Made by a program: the position numbers and the translations under genes. A stretch of DNA of 64,000 bases from Byssochlamys sp. IMV 00236 (Eukaryota > Ascomycota > Eurotiomycetes > Eurotiales > Thermoascaceae): positions 26,563-90,562 of the forward strand of contig MSJH02000640.1 of the NCBI GenBank assembly GCA_001931875.2, given 5' to 3'. The notes beneath the pieces are model-generated. The model did no database searches. It was not told the DNA's origin and worked only from the letters and a program-made list of their open reading frames with translations. The stretch's first letter is position 1. Each line of letters begins with the position of its first letter. Shown here in pieces: positions 1-12,211 of the stretch.

Positions 1-1
1 T

Positions 2-472
2 GCCAACAGTACTTCCTCCCCGAGCTCTGGCGTCAATCCGGCCTACGGCATGTATGACGGCGCGATTGACCAACCCGTTACCTCGACCTCATCCCCCGGT
101 GGTGCTAGCTCGCCATCCTCGAGGCAGATGTCCAAGTCTGCTGCGGCTCCCATTGGCTCCGTGGGTCCTATCGGATCTCGCCCACAGCAGACGGTTGCTG
201 GCCAGGCCGCGAATCCGGCGCTGAACAAGCGGTCCACAACCCCTCTGCCCTCTCCTCTTGGTTACGGCTTTGCCCCCAACGAGGCTGCGACTACTACTGC
301 TGCCGGTAACGAACGCTCCATGTCTTCGGCTTCGAACCCCAGCACCAGCGTTGCCCCTAGCGCCGGCTCGAAGGACGCTTCTTCTGGCGGCGTCAGTCTC
401 GGATGGGGTAACAGCAGCGGCGTTTGGGGCTCGAAGAACTCTCTGGGTGTTCAGGCTTCTGTTTGGGGTTAA
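2..472 (+). CDS. C-terminal end of an unidentified low-complexity protein (5' end outside window)
   Basis: The reading frame is already open at base 2 and runs to a TAA at 470-472, giving the last 156 residues. They are rich in Ser, Pro, Ala and Gly with no folded domain. The end is Trp/Gly-rich, with two related copies of a VWG motif (SSGVWGSKNSLG and QASVWG). Such tails occur on fungal RNA-binding proteins, and a PUF/Jsn1-type protein is one guess, but nothing here proves it because the domains would lie left of the window. There is no start codon to choose. The stop is followed by T-rich sequence compatible with a 3' UTR. Confidence 0.6.
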   Translation, partial: ANSTSSPSSGVNPAYGMYDGAIDQPVTSTSSPGGASSPSSRQMSKSAAAPIGSVGPIGSRPQQTVAGQAANPALNKRSTTPLPSPLGYGFAPNEAATTTAAGNERSMSSASNPSTSVAPSAGSKDASSGGVSLGWGNSSGVWGSKNSLGVQASVWG

Positions 473-2236
473 AAAGGGTCTCTTGCTACGTTAAATCTGA
501 GTTTCATCTTCAGTCCAAATGTCGTGGCGTTGAGAGAACAGGTCTTTTCTTTTTTTCAATCTCTCCGGAGAACATGGAGGTACATAAAATTGGATAGTGG
601 CGGACGTCCATCCTGCGCATTCCAGTTGGTCTGATCGATATGTGGAAATACTCGGTGCACGGTTGGTTTTTCTTTTTGACTCGTTGGCTTGGTTGGCTTG
701 CTGGTTCCCGGAGTCGGTATCCCTCTTACGTCGAAGGTGTATTGGTGAAACGTCCTCATTCCCCTGTGTGTCGCTTCGATCTTTCGGTGTCTCCAGCCTT
801 GTTGGGATTGGATGGGCTCGGATTGTGCATGTGTTTTTTCTTGTCACGGCTTGAGGTCCAGGGTTTATCCACGGGGCTCTTTATCTGCTTTTCATTTGGG
901 GTGTTAGTATTTTTGTGTCTTGTCTCTTGTCTTCCTCACGTTCTTGTGCGCGTCTGTGAAACCTTTTAAGTTACCAAAGGTTTGGGATCGAAAAAAAGGT
1001 TTTAAAGCGGTGGTGGGCATTGGAACTGGGTACTGTTACAGGCAAGGCAAAGGAAGAGTTACGGGAGTCTGTGATCTGGAATATTTATCTGCCTTTTTCC
1101 CATTGTCATATTCATCATATATCCATTTCCCATATTCGTCATTTTCTTTGACCTCTTATCTTTCCTAACAGGACCATCCTCATCCCCTCTTATACTGAAG
1201 GATTCGTTATGCCCGGTTTCTTATCCGTCCGTTCTCCAATACTTCATCATTGACCATGATATCGTCGATGTCTCCTGAAGCAGTGTAAGGTGTTATGGGC
1301 TGCGGTAGGTTGCGTTTTTCCATTTGGCCCCAGGTCATTTTTTTCCATGTCACGGCTGATATGATCTGTACACTGCCTTTTGAGCTTGAATGTGAACCCC
1401 ACACTCGGTATGAATTATGTCACACGAAAAGCGATTGATTGATTCCCACCCATCCAAATCTTTCGAGAACACGAACTTGTACTGCTTTAGGTAACATAAC
1501 ATACTCTGTAAAATTTGTCTAAAAAACATGGTTACTTCCGCCATTGATTATCAATTTGCACACTTCACGATAAAAGTATATAAATGACAACAGCACAATC
1601 CAAGAAAGTGCATAGGAGTACTATAGACCCTTCTCGTATACACATGCCTTTTATACTAGTTACTAGCTGACTAGTCTAGTCACTGTTATTCATATCTCGG
1701 CTCTCTGTCCTTTCTCGCACGGGCCCAATATGGACCACCCCGCCAACACGGTCTATGTAGATGGGAAGTTTTGATTATTAAATAGTACCTGTTGGTCCTT
1801 TATTTATTCGAGCGATAGTAATCAGAAGTGCTAATTAACTACTACTGTGTTGTCTACAGGATTTGTGCACTAACTCTTTAACATTAACCCGTCGGGAAGG
1901 GAGGGGGNNNNNNNNNNNNNNNNNNNNNNNNNNGGGGGGAGGTATTGATTAGTGGAAAGGGTATTCTAGTCTTTCTTTTTAAGTGGATTATTAGGGAATA
2001 TTATCATTTCTTATGGGTCATAAAAAAGAATGGTTTTTTTGTTTCTTGTCACAGCTATCATCAGTGAATTAATTATATATAGGCGGTTCTTGTGTACTGA
2101 ACCGCGTCTTCCCTTCCTTTCTTCCTTTCTTTCTTCTCTGAGGTGTCCTTATATTCGTATACGTATGCGTAAATATTCATCATCAAGTCTTAGTGAAGAA
2201 AAAGCGAAGAGTTTCTTTTGGAGATATCCCCTCGTT
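473..2236. other. Intergenic stretch, contains the assembly gap
   Basis: This lies between the partial gene on the left and the stop of the SLC35F-like transporter. Open frames in it are short, overlapping and without recognisable motifs. The first part is T-rich and is probably the 3' UTR of the left gene. A run of N sits at 1908-1933. No gene is supported. Confidence 0.6.
1908..1933. other. Assembly gap (26 N) flanked by poly-G
   Basis: Twenty-six N bases are bordered by G runs on both sides (about 1903-1907 and 1934-1939). A G homopolymer at both edges suggests that a G-rich tract broke the assembly. The true length of missing sequence is unknown. Confidence 0.95.
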
Positions 2237-3676
2237 TCACGCAGGGCTGATGGATGCTCTGCGCTCGTGAGGGATTTCAGTATCAATCTTCCTTCTTGCT
2301 GTGAAGATGCCAGAGACACCTTTCTCCTGGTTGCGGCCTAGCCAGGGCTTGCGCGCTTCTCCCAGCACGGTGCGGCCGAGATAGTAGATGATCTGGCCGA
2401 TGATGATGAGGACGAAGGCGATAGGGTACATCCAGTGCACGCTATAGTGGAAGACTTTGATCCCGATGCAGACGTTCCAGAAGTTACCCGTTAGGAGAGA
2501 GATGTTGAAGAAGGCCGCAGAGGAGAGACGGTACATGATGGGAGCGAGGATGTAGAAGAGTGAAAGACAGAGCGTGTAACCGGTCAAGTAGCCGCCGACT
2601 TTGCCGTTCCAGACTGCATCGCGGAAGGACTGGCGGTCGAAGATGCCGGCCTGGGCGCCCATGATGATCATGCCGAAGAAGGAGAGTTGGCCTATCACTT
2701 CGTACATCGGTCGTGTGCTGACGAAGTATTCTTCCGTTGTGTTGGAAAGACCGTACATAGTGGCAGCTAGCAGAGCGAACAAGTCTCCCTTGACCTGGTC
2801 GCCCTTGGAGTAGTCACCGCCGTTGGAACCCGTGATGTGGTCGGAAGCGATGAGGATGCCCATGCCGCCGATACAGATTAAGATACCACCGATTTGCGCC
2901 CAGTGGTAGCGGACATGCAGGAATAGGAAGGAGACGACCACGACCACGACGATGGCCCAGAAGTTGATCAATTGGGCGCTGAGAATGGTTGTGTAACGGT
3001 AGGCTAGAACTATAAAGTAGTTACCTTCGACGTCGAAGAAGGCAAAGATAATGTCTGTGCCGTGTAACGTCAGCATGAGGAAATCGAATGTAAAAAAGTA
3101 TATTGTCACAGGGGAAATTCTGCCATTGGCATAGCGCGTGATGATCCGCAGTGGAGAGGGGGGTCCAATCTTACATTTCCAGCCGTCCTTGAGCACAAGG
3201 CGGAGCCAGCGCTTGATGCCGTAACGGTAGATGGTATATGGAGTAAAGATTATATTCAGCAGAACATAATTGAAGAATGTCTGAAACGCAGGGATGGATG
3301 TCCCCTCGTTGCCAAGAAGGGTAGTCAATGTGCTGGTAGCGGTGTTTGTGATCGCCAGAGTCTGTCTATAGTTCACCAAGGAAGCATTAGCCATTAGTAT
3401 ACTCCGGACGGTCTTCGAGGAATATCAAGAAATGTAAAGAAATAGTTACCCCAAAATGAGAATTATATAGAATTCTTTTGTTGTAAAGTACGAGAGGAAC
3501 CCTTTCTTTGTGGTATCAATGATATCCGCCGCGGGCACCTCTGATACATTCTGACCATTGCCATTCCCAGCGGCGGCTCCTTCAGACGGTTGAACAGGCG
3601 ATATCTCTGAAGAAGCAATATTCTTCTGATCTGTTGGCTGTTCCTGGACCGTAATGTCGTCTTGTTTACCGAACAT
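2237..3676 (-). CDS. SLC35F-type (DUF914) multi-pass membrane transporter
   Basis: Three exons, complement(join(2237..3054,3175..3365,3450..3676)), give 411 residues. After a hydrophilic N-terminus of about 60 residues come roughly ten hydrophobic segments of the drug/metabolite transporter fold. Residues just after the first junction read GQTLAITNTATSTLTTLL, and further on FFDVEGNYF and TTILSAQLINFWAI occur, all typical of the SLC35F1/F2/F6 group. The middle intron (120 bp) has no stop and is a multiple of three. Splicing it restores DGWKYIIFAFFDVEGNYF, whereas retention inserts a hydrophilic stretch. The start at MFGKQ is preferred to an upstream ATG at 3769. The substrate is not predictable; nucleotide-sugar-like or other small solutes are possible. 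Location is probably an endomembrane. Confidence 0.88.
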
Positions 3677-6034
3677 GGTGTCGCTAGTAAATGAGGGGTT
3701 CGCACGGGTGAGGGGGGGCAGGGCTGAAATGGGGAGCTGTATACAAGGACAGGGCCGAAGTGAGCGCAAGACTCCACCCGTCGCTCGCCCTTGGAGGAGT
3801 CGTCCTTCTTTCTGGGAGCGAGATTTGGAAGTTCGCCAGCAGAAGAAAAAAAAAAACCAGATGGAAGAATTGACATGAAAAGAAAGCGACTGGGCGCACG
3901 GGGCCTTTGCAGGCGCGAAAAAGATGGAAGATGGCCGATGTTACCTTTCCCGATCGGGACGATGGAGCCGTATCGATAAGGCAGCCCCGGCTTGGCGGGG
4001 GCCCCGATCTCGTGGCAGCTGGCCAATCAGCGCTGCTATTTTAGGACGGACGACCCACCAGCGGGGATAGCCGTGATGGTCTAGACGGGCTGATCGAATA
4101 TATTCTTCTTGGTATAGTTAAGAGTATGCGTGGGATGGTGGTCCATGGTGTGGGCATCTATGGTAGGAGCATATCTGATCATGACATATAACTAGTTGGG
4201 AGTCCCCCATCAAAACACTCTCCATCGTGGCTCTTGTCTGTCCTAATCTCCTACTTATAGGACATGTCCTAGAAGCGCAAACCCAAATCGCATGTTAACT
4301 ATCTCGCGCGACAAGACGATCGGATGCCAGCGATAAGATCCACCCAGAAACGAGTATAGAGTTTATACGGAGAGAATGGGTACATGAGTAGCAATATATG
4401 CTCTGTACAAGGCCCTAGGACAGTCCTGTATATCGTGTCTAGATAATGAAAATGGTGCTCTTAATAGGTTGCCATCGATCTCCTCCAGCAACATCACAGT
4501 TATGAAGGGCAAGGCTACTTATATATCATAATAGCAGCTCTGCCGATCCTGCGAATTTTTGCCATATCGGTTGTCAGCGATGTCGTCACATGGGACCCCT
4601 CATTTGTTGGTATGCGCTCGATCAGCGCCGCCGAAGGTGAGTACCTAGAACTATTGGGCCGCCATGATATCATGTCAACCCAGAGCAAATACCACGGATT
4701 CAGTCACCATCCAAGGTTGGTGAGTACACCATAATTGAGCGTGGATGATATGATATGCCTTCACCAAGGAGTCTTAGAACTTGCGATCGGTATGATGCTA
4801 TTTATGGAATACCAAGGCCCTGGACCTGGAGAGACCACTGCAGAGCCACAAGTTCAACCTTTCCGAATCGAGGGCTTTAACTTACTGTGCGCACTGCGAA
4901 ACGATAAGAGTATGGTATGCGAATGCTATGGGGGCTCCACTGGCCACGCTTGTGCCATACTCTGTTCCCGGGTATGACCCACGGAGGAAAGGAGAGAAGG
5001 CGGACATACGCTATGCACCTTGCCGGAGGTGCATCAATAATAATGGATCTCGAGTGTGTTTTAAGCGGCTTTTGGCTAGTTAATGGGTTTATTCTTCGCC
5101 AGTGTAATCGATCTCAGATGATGTAGGCACCGTCATCTTGAAGGGAAGAGCAGTCTGCAAGCTCATAGATCGACATTGACAGCGAGAATCGGATGGAATC
5201 AGCCCGTAGTAGTGGTTGTACTGTACCACAGACTACTAGTAGTAGTGGTTTACTGAGGACATCAAATTCATCTGGCAGTATCCAGAGCACGACGAACATG
5301 ACGATTATCTGATGAACAAGCGTGGTGGTACCTGCGGCGGTAGACTTTGGGACATCTAGCTTTCAGATCGTCCACGGCAGCTCCAGACCGAACCAGAGCT
5401 GGAAGACGCCCCCTTTTTTCGCTAACTGACTAACTAAAGACAGAGACCAGGTAAGCTCAAGCACGAAAGCCTCGACTCTAAGCCCCATAGAGTAGAGCCC
5501 AACGAACCTCTGTGGATGCACGTCATCTCAGCCTCATCTGCCGCCAAAGAAAAAAACTGCTGCGTCTCGTCTCATTTGATCTCGTCCTGATCGGGACTCT
5601 GTGCGAATCTTCCATCCTGCCGCGATCTTTTCCCATCGTACTTTCGGTGGTGGTGTTCTTCAACCCCAGTCCGATCGTGTTGCCTCCCCCAAATCTTCTT
5701 CCCCGCGTGTGGCTAGTTAAACGAATCGCTGGCTCTCCCGGTCGCGTGTACCTCGTCAAATTTCTGCGCGTCTAGGAACTAGCTAAACAGCGTCGACTGC
5801 CGAGGCGTCAGGTGGCCGGACCGACGCCAGGATCATCATCTTCCCGACTCATACCTGCCGCGCCCCTCTGCCTGCCCGTGCGCATATCGAAGAAGAAAAA
5901 ATACACAAAAAAAAAAGGAAGCTTCTTTTGAAGAATCCTGGATTCTTTCGGCTGCGTTGCGGCTCTCCTCGCGCCGGTACACTCGCGAAGAGGTGTCCCG
6001 GAGTGACGAGACCGCCTCTCCCTTTCCCCGTACA
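3677..6034. other. Divergent intergenic region between transporter and psy2
   Basis: This 2.36-kb stretch separates two genes transcribed away from each other, so it must hold both promoters and 5' UTRs. A CCAAT pentamer occurs at 4022-4026, about 350 bp upstream of the transporter start. Short AGTAGT/ACTACT repeats occur around 5200-5250. The last 500 bp before psy2 is pyrimidine-rich, as fungal 5' leaders often are. Open frames here (e.g. 4735-4977, 5512-5775) are short and lack recognisable motifs. Confidence 0.55.
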
Positions 6035-9000
6035 ATGGCTCTGGCCGTCGCGCCGCCCAACGATCGGAAGCGGGTCAAGGTATACGAGCTCAGAGATAAT
6101 GACTGGTTCGACAGGGGAACCGGTTTCTGTACCGGCCAGATTCTCGATGTAAGTCTCGATGCGATCGTGATGAACGCGCAGCTGGCCTCTTTGCGCTCTG
6201 GCGCCAGGTTGCGGGATCCTGCGACGGGCGTTTCGCGCCGTCCATCAGCCTCATCGCCAGCCCTCTGCTAACCACCATCTCTCTGGCAGGATGAACCCCG
6301 GATATTCGTCGAGTCGGAAGACCAGCCGGAGCGGATGCTCCTGGAGACCAGGATCACCAAAGATGATTCGTATCAGAAGCAACAAGGTCCGTCGTTGGGA
6401 TGGGGTTGAGACTATCGCGGCAGTGGATCGCTGATTTCTTTGTGATGACAACAGAAACTCTGATCGTGTGGACGGAGCCCAATGGCACTGACATGGCATT
6501 GAGTTTTCAGGAGGCAGAAGGTTGCGCAGCCATCTGGTGAGGCTCTTGGGTCACCCGCGTTACGTGTTGAGACAGACACTGACCGTCTATGTTTCCGTGA
6601 AGGGATTTCGTGAATAGCGTGCAGCATCATCTTCTGGCCATAGCAGGAGCAGGTCAGTATCTAGCTCTGGTTTAAATGCTATAATGCTACCCTTAGAGGA
6701 TCTGCTTTTTGGAGACTGACATTGGAATGCCCGTCTCAGATGATGCCCTCTCCGACGATGCTCTAGATCACTTCAACCCGACCATGCTTCCGCCGCCTGA
6801 ACTGGGAAATCTTCCAGAAATCGAACATATGATGAGAGTAGCCAGTGTCTCGCAAGCTGGCCGGGACGCCTTATCCAAATTCATCATCCGTGACGACTAC
6901 GTTCCGAAGCTGGTACCCCTAGTGACCGTCGCAGAGGACTTGGAGAGTCTCATAGATCTTCATCGGCTATGCAATATCATGAAAGCTCTGATCTTGCTGA
7001 ACGACAACACCATAATCGAGACAGTCGTGGCGGACGATATCATCTTGGGGGTGGTCGGGGCCCTGGAGTGTAAGTTGGCATACTCGTCTACGACTACACT
7101 TTGTTTCTGACTGCTGATGGCCATAGACGACCCTGATTTCCCCGCTCACAAAGCAAATCACCGGCAATATCTGTCAGACCAGTCCCGGTTCAGAGAAGTG
7201 GTTCCGATCAAAGATCCCGCCATCCGAAGGAAGATCCGACATACATGGCGATTGCAATATTTGAAAGATGTCGTGTTGGCTCGGATATTGGACGATCCGA
7301 CGTTTTCCGTTCTAAACTCTCTGATTTTCTTCAACCAAGTCGACATTGTGAATCATATTCAGTCCAACGGACTCTTTCTCAAAGAACTCTTCTCGGTGTT
7401 CGATCCGCGAAACAGTGATGCGAAACGGAAAGACGATGCCGTGCAATTCCTGCATCAATGTGCCTCAATTGCGAAGAACTTGCAGGCGGCGGCGCGTGCG
7501 ACACTCTTCGCCAACTTCATAAGTCATGGATTGTTCGCGGTCATCGCTTTCGCAGTGAAGCACCCGAATCCCGCGATGCGCACGACCGGGATTGATATTC
7601 TGGTAGCGCTGCTTGATCACGATCCGATTATGATGCGTGGTTACATGTTGAAGGCTGTGAACGAGAAGAAGACGCCACTCACGGATACCTTGATCGAACT
7701 GCTTCATATGGAGACGGATCTCGGCGTCAAAAACCAGCTAGCAGATGCTATCAAAGTTCTGCTTGACCCTCAGATTCCTCCTCAGGACCCGATGAGCAGG
7801 ACAGGCTCCGATTTCCTAGCGAAGCTGCGTCCTTCAAATCCGATTCCAGACGCCTTTGTGCAAAATTATTTTGACGAATCTGCTAAGAAGTTGTTTTCGC
7901 CTTTGAAGCGACTTGAAACTCGCACCAACTGTATGTTTGAATTGTTTTCAGAAAGTTAGCAGGGGATATCATTGACTGACAAGGTTTAAATACAGTTAAC
8001 GACCTCACGTTCCAAGAAGTCTCACTTTATTCGCATCTTGTTGATATCCTCACTTTCTTCGTTCGCCAGCATCTATTCCGGAGCAGAAATTTCATCCATG
8101 AAGAAGCCCTGTCTCCCCGCGTTGCACAGCTCTTGACTGTGCCGCAGAAGCACCTCAAACTGAGTAAGTTGATCCAACGTTATGTACTCGAGGGAACATG
8201 ACTAACGTGGGTGAAGCTGCCCTCAAATTCTTCCGTACCTTGGTCAGCCTCCAAGACACCTTCTATCAGGCGCAAATGACCCATAACAACACCTTTGGAT
8301 TAATTCTAAATATCGTCTATGAAACGATGCCCCGTGATAATCTTCTGAATTCCGCCTGCTTGGAACTGTTCGAATACGTCAAGAGGGAAAACATCAAGCC
8401 TATAATTCTTCACGTCGTTGAGAAATACCGAGACAAACTCAACAACATCACCTATGTGGACACGTTCCAGAACCTTATAGTCCGCTACGAACAGATGCAA
8501 GGCTACGGCGCAGAGGGCGATTCCTCGTTATTCAGTCATGATGAGGGGACACCATCCCAGCGCAGTCAGATCAATGGCCAACGCTGGCAGGGCGTCCGGG
8601 AGATGGACGCTGCAGAGGAGGCATACTTCAATACTTCAGACGACGAGGAAGAAGTAGGATATCCCTATAATGCATACGGCTCTGTGGTTTCTGAAGGAAA
8701 TGGGCTAACTTTTCAGTGGCAACAGGAGAATCAGCCAGGAGCTATTGTTTCCGGCCAGCCTGCGAATGGCTCCGCCTCGCCTATTGTGAAGCCCCTTGTC
8801 GACTATCCCGATGACGATGATGAAGTTATGGACACGAAAACAGAACCAAGCGAAGAGAAACAGGCGCCGACGACAGCGGCCTCTAAGGAGTTAGCGGCTT
8901 CGTCCGAAGCTCCTGTGACCCCCGTTTCAACTCCTCCCCAGACTCCACCTGAGAGGATCTCGGAGAAGCGTCGTCGCCAAGATGAAGAAGACGACGAACT

Positions 9001-9289
9001 GGTTAAGCTATCATCTGGTCCAAAGCGACGCAGCTCAAGTGCGTCATCAATTGGCAGCTCCGGATTTTTGCGGCGAAGGAAGAGCTTTTCGACTGGATCG
9101 ATCACTGTCGAGGATAGAGGAGTATCGTCCAACGAGCAATCTATAAGCAACACGGCGCCCAGAAAGATAGCCATCAATCTCGGCCAATCGCGGAATAAAG
9201 CGTCTACGCCGGACAAGGACCAAGCCGAAGCAGGCGATACACAGGGAAAGGAAAACACTACTGAAGGCCGGCGTGTGGTTACCGGCTGA
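6035..9289 (+). CDS. psy2: PP4 regulatory subunit 3 (Psy2/SMEK family)
   Basis: Eight exons, join(6035..6148,6290..6386,6455..6536,6603..6652,6740..7069,7127..7930,7996..8163,8217..9289), give 905 residues with every junction in phase. The N-terminal 110 residues form the PH/RanBD-like domain (KVYELRDNDWFDRGTG, TLIVWTEPNGTDMALSFQ). The SMK-1 domain follows (LPEIEHMMRVASVSQAGRD, ILLNDNTIIE, DPDFPAHKANHRQYL), then Armadillo-type helices (SLIFFNQVDIVNHIQ, ALKFFRTLVSLQD). The tail is acidic, then basic and Ser-rich (EAYFNTSDDEEE, DYPDDDDE, SEKRRRQDEED). Family members target the PP4 catalytic subunit to substrates in DNA-damage recovery, largely in the nucleus. The first four introns crowd the 5' end. 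An in-frame 63-bp segment of exon 8 (8654-8716) may be a further intron. Confidence 0.93.
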
Positions 9290-10523
9290 TAAGGCCTGGT
9301 AAACTAATACCTACTCTGTTGGCTGCCTCCCTGCCTGAAACAACACCCTTAATATATTGTTTCCGGTGTTGCGAGAACTTCAAGTTTCTGTCTTGCTTTA
9401 CTCCTGCTCATCCTAAGATACCAGATGGCGCGTGGTGACGGCTTCGGGCGTTATGCTTGTGTTCGTTGCTTTTACCCTTTGAGCCCAGCTGCCACCGATG
9501 CCTGCTTCCCGTTGTACATTCATCATTGGGGTTGTGATTTGAGTGCCTTGTTGTCTTAGCCCTATCGTTTCTTAGACTATTGCCCTTGGTCCGCTGTCGA
9601 GCGTCTGGCTCCTACCAGCCTCTTTTGCCATGCCATGCCTGTGCCTTTTCTTCTCGATTGTTATTTTATTCTGAAAGTCCTCGGTCTCTTTTACTGGTTT
9701 ACATTTCTCCGTCCACCCTCCATGGTTGGGATCTAGTTGTGATCCCGCTTGAGGATGGTCGGAAATCGGCTGGAATCTGGCGTACATAAGGGGCCGTAGG
9801 GCTTACGGCGGGCGTCTTGATGCTACTGCTGGTAAGATACTGGTGTTGCTGACTGGGTCGGGCTGTGGCCTGTCGTCTCCGTCGTGGTCGTCGCATTCTC
9901 GTTTTCCATGGGGTTTGGGGAGCTGGTTGGGAAGGGAGTCGGAGTGACTTACGTGATGGGACGCATTAAAACTCTGCATATGATGAATCAAAGTCGGGGT
10001 GTTTGATATTCCTGAGACTGTGCCCTTTCCCGTAGCGACTCACGGGTCCCAGTAACTGTTTCCTGCGTCGTAGCATAAAGGACGCCATGAGTAGTAGAAT
10101 CATAGCCTGAGTCTACAGGACATAACCAGGTCGAGTTCGGTCATTCCGCCTGAGTGGAGCTGCCCGGATGCCGGCGTCTCGCGCGTGACTTCGGTCCAAA
10201 AGAAACCTACCGAGGAACAATTATTACTACTGTTACCTAGATGCCCTGCAGAGAGAATCGCCCCATTTGTACAATAAATGTTTCTGTCTGCAACTTGAAT
10301 GAACATTGAGCCAGCGCGTTGAGCTTTTGATATCCAACATCTTGCTCTTCCTTCCGGTCCGCCTTGGCCTGGGTGTACATCTACCCCGATAAGATAGGTA
10401 TCCCCATTGGCTTTCCCCTATACATAGACAAGAGCTAGTTGTATGATTTGTTTCCCATTTAATATTCGCTACTGGTCCTGATTCCTTTCTCCCCCTTGAT
10501 ATCATATCGATCAAAACAACACA
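9290..10523. other. Intergenic, psy2 3' side and hydrolase promoter
   Basis: The first few hundred bases are T-rich and likely contain the psy2 3' UTR. The rest is the upstream region of the lipid-droplet hydrolase gene. Only short open frames on both strands, none with a motif or domain. No RNA gene recognised. Confidence 0.5.
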
Positions 10524-11964
10524 ATGACAACGCAGATCACACCCAATCTATTCCTCAGCTCAACGAAGAGCAGCAGCACCTCGTCATCATCAAAGACAGA
10601 TGTACCGACGACTGTTTTCTTCATTTCGGGAAATCCGGGCTTGATTTCTTATTATCATGATTTCCTATCTCTTGTTTCGGAGAAGCTGGCAGCAGAAGAC
10701 GCACAAGAGAACGATGATCTTTCGTCCGGATTCCGAATCTATGGAGCCAGTTTAGGAGGATTTGATGTTGGGGACAAGAAAGAAGAAGATAAAAAGGGAA
10801 AGAAAGGGAACAACGACCCGTCTACTCTCATTCCGGGACGTTTATATAGTCTCGAAGAACAGATCGATTTCGTCGAGAAGAAGCTCCACGCTCTCATGAG
10901 AGATTCAGCCTCTTCTGAGCCCGAGCCCATGAACCCTAGGAGGGCAACGAGGAGCACCACTGCTGCTATACAGAAGTCGAATAAGCAGAAAGTGATTCTG
11001 ATCGGTCACTCGGTCGGTGCATATATCGCTATGGAGATCCTGAGGAGACATCGGGAGGAAGAGAAGATGGGTGACGGTGAAGCAGCAGAAGAAGAAGGAC
11101 CCTTCGATATCGTCGGCGCAGTCCTGCTATTTCCGACAGTGATTGATATTGCAAAGTCCGCTGCTGGAAAGAGGTTGACGGTATGTATATACACCCGCTT
11201 TGTATATTGTTACTATGGAGATAAATCATAACATGTGCTGTACTAATCTATGAATCTTCACCCAGTGGCTCCTCTATTTCATCCCTCAGCTCGCCCTAGT
11301 CGCCAGTCTGGTCGTCAAGGTCCTCGCCTTTGTTTTCCCTGACTGGGTTCTTCGCTCTTTGGTTCGACTGGTCATGGGCAATCCGCCTTCGAGTGCCGTT
11401 GAGTCTACCTTGAGCTTTCTCAAGAGTGAGCGTGGAGTTAGACAGGCTTTGTATGTGTGATCTTCTTTATTGATTCCAGTACTCGTTCCCATTCAACGAT
11501 GTTTTACTCCTTCCTACCCTTATCTTCTTCTTTTCTGTCAAAGCACACGAACAAAGCGAGAAAAAGAACTAATCAAAACCAGACACATGGCCGCCGACGA
11601 AATGCGCACTATCACAAGCGACAAATGGAGCGACGACATCTGGGGCACCTCCAGAGCAGGAAAGCCACCATCCAGACTCGTCTTCTACTTCGGTCGTAAC
11701 GATCACTGGGTTGCAGAGCGTACCCGCGATGAGATTATCGAGTCGAGGGGGGGTAGTAGTAGCAAGGATGGTCCGACCATGATTGTCTGCGAGGATAGCA
11801 TACCGCATGCTTTTTGTATTCGTGAGTTTTGGGCCCATGGTTCTTCTCTTTCTTTGTTGTGGGGGTTGCTAGAAGGTTGGGCTGACGTATGTTTATATGT
11901 AGGGCATAGTCCTATTATGGCGCGTAAGGTTGCGCGGTTTATTAAAGATATTGTGCTCGAATGA
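10524..11964 (+). CDS. Lipid-droplet-associated alpha/beta hydrolase (LDAH family)
   Basis: Four exons, join(10524..11180,11266..11450,11583..11821,11903..11964), encode 380 residues. The N-terminal core reads VFFISGNPGLISYYHDFL, the family hallmark. The nucleophile elbow is GHSVG with Ser163. FGRNDHWV in the third exon probably supplies the acid, and IPHAFCIRHS, created across the last junction, supplies the histidine. Low-complexity inserts rich in Lys, Glu and Ser (about residues 85-100 and 128-152) are species-type loops. Homologues bind lipid droplets and are implicated in neutral-lipid or sterol-ester metabolism, although the substrate is debated. A hydrophobic stretch early in exon 2 (LLYFIPQLALVASLVVKVLAFVF, about residues 221-243) could insert in the droplet surface. 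Confidence 0.9.
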
Positions 11965-12211
11965 GTACTTTGGAGATATGGAACATGGAATGCTGCCAAT
12001 ATATGGCATTATATTGTATATATATAGATCTACGATAACAAAGCATTTCATCTTTTTCATTCGTTCATTCATTCGTGAGCATCTTCAGTGGGTATCTAAA
12101 GTTACAAGCCGGTTCCCCAATACTAGTTAGTCCTCTTCTTTTATATGAAAAAGGGATAAGACAAAAAAAGATGAAGCCAAGACTAAAGCATGCGGGAGAT
12201 ATGATGTGAAG

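Noticed and set aside
3463..4026. 187-codon minus-strand frame
   Set aside because: It overlaps exon 1 of the SLC35F transporter in another frame and has no domain.
8198..8216. ATG at 8198 as a separate start
   Set aside because: It lies inside the last psy2 intron; the frame continues the upstream exon through the acceptor at 8216.
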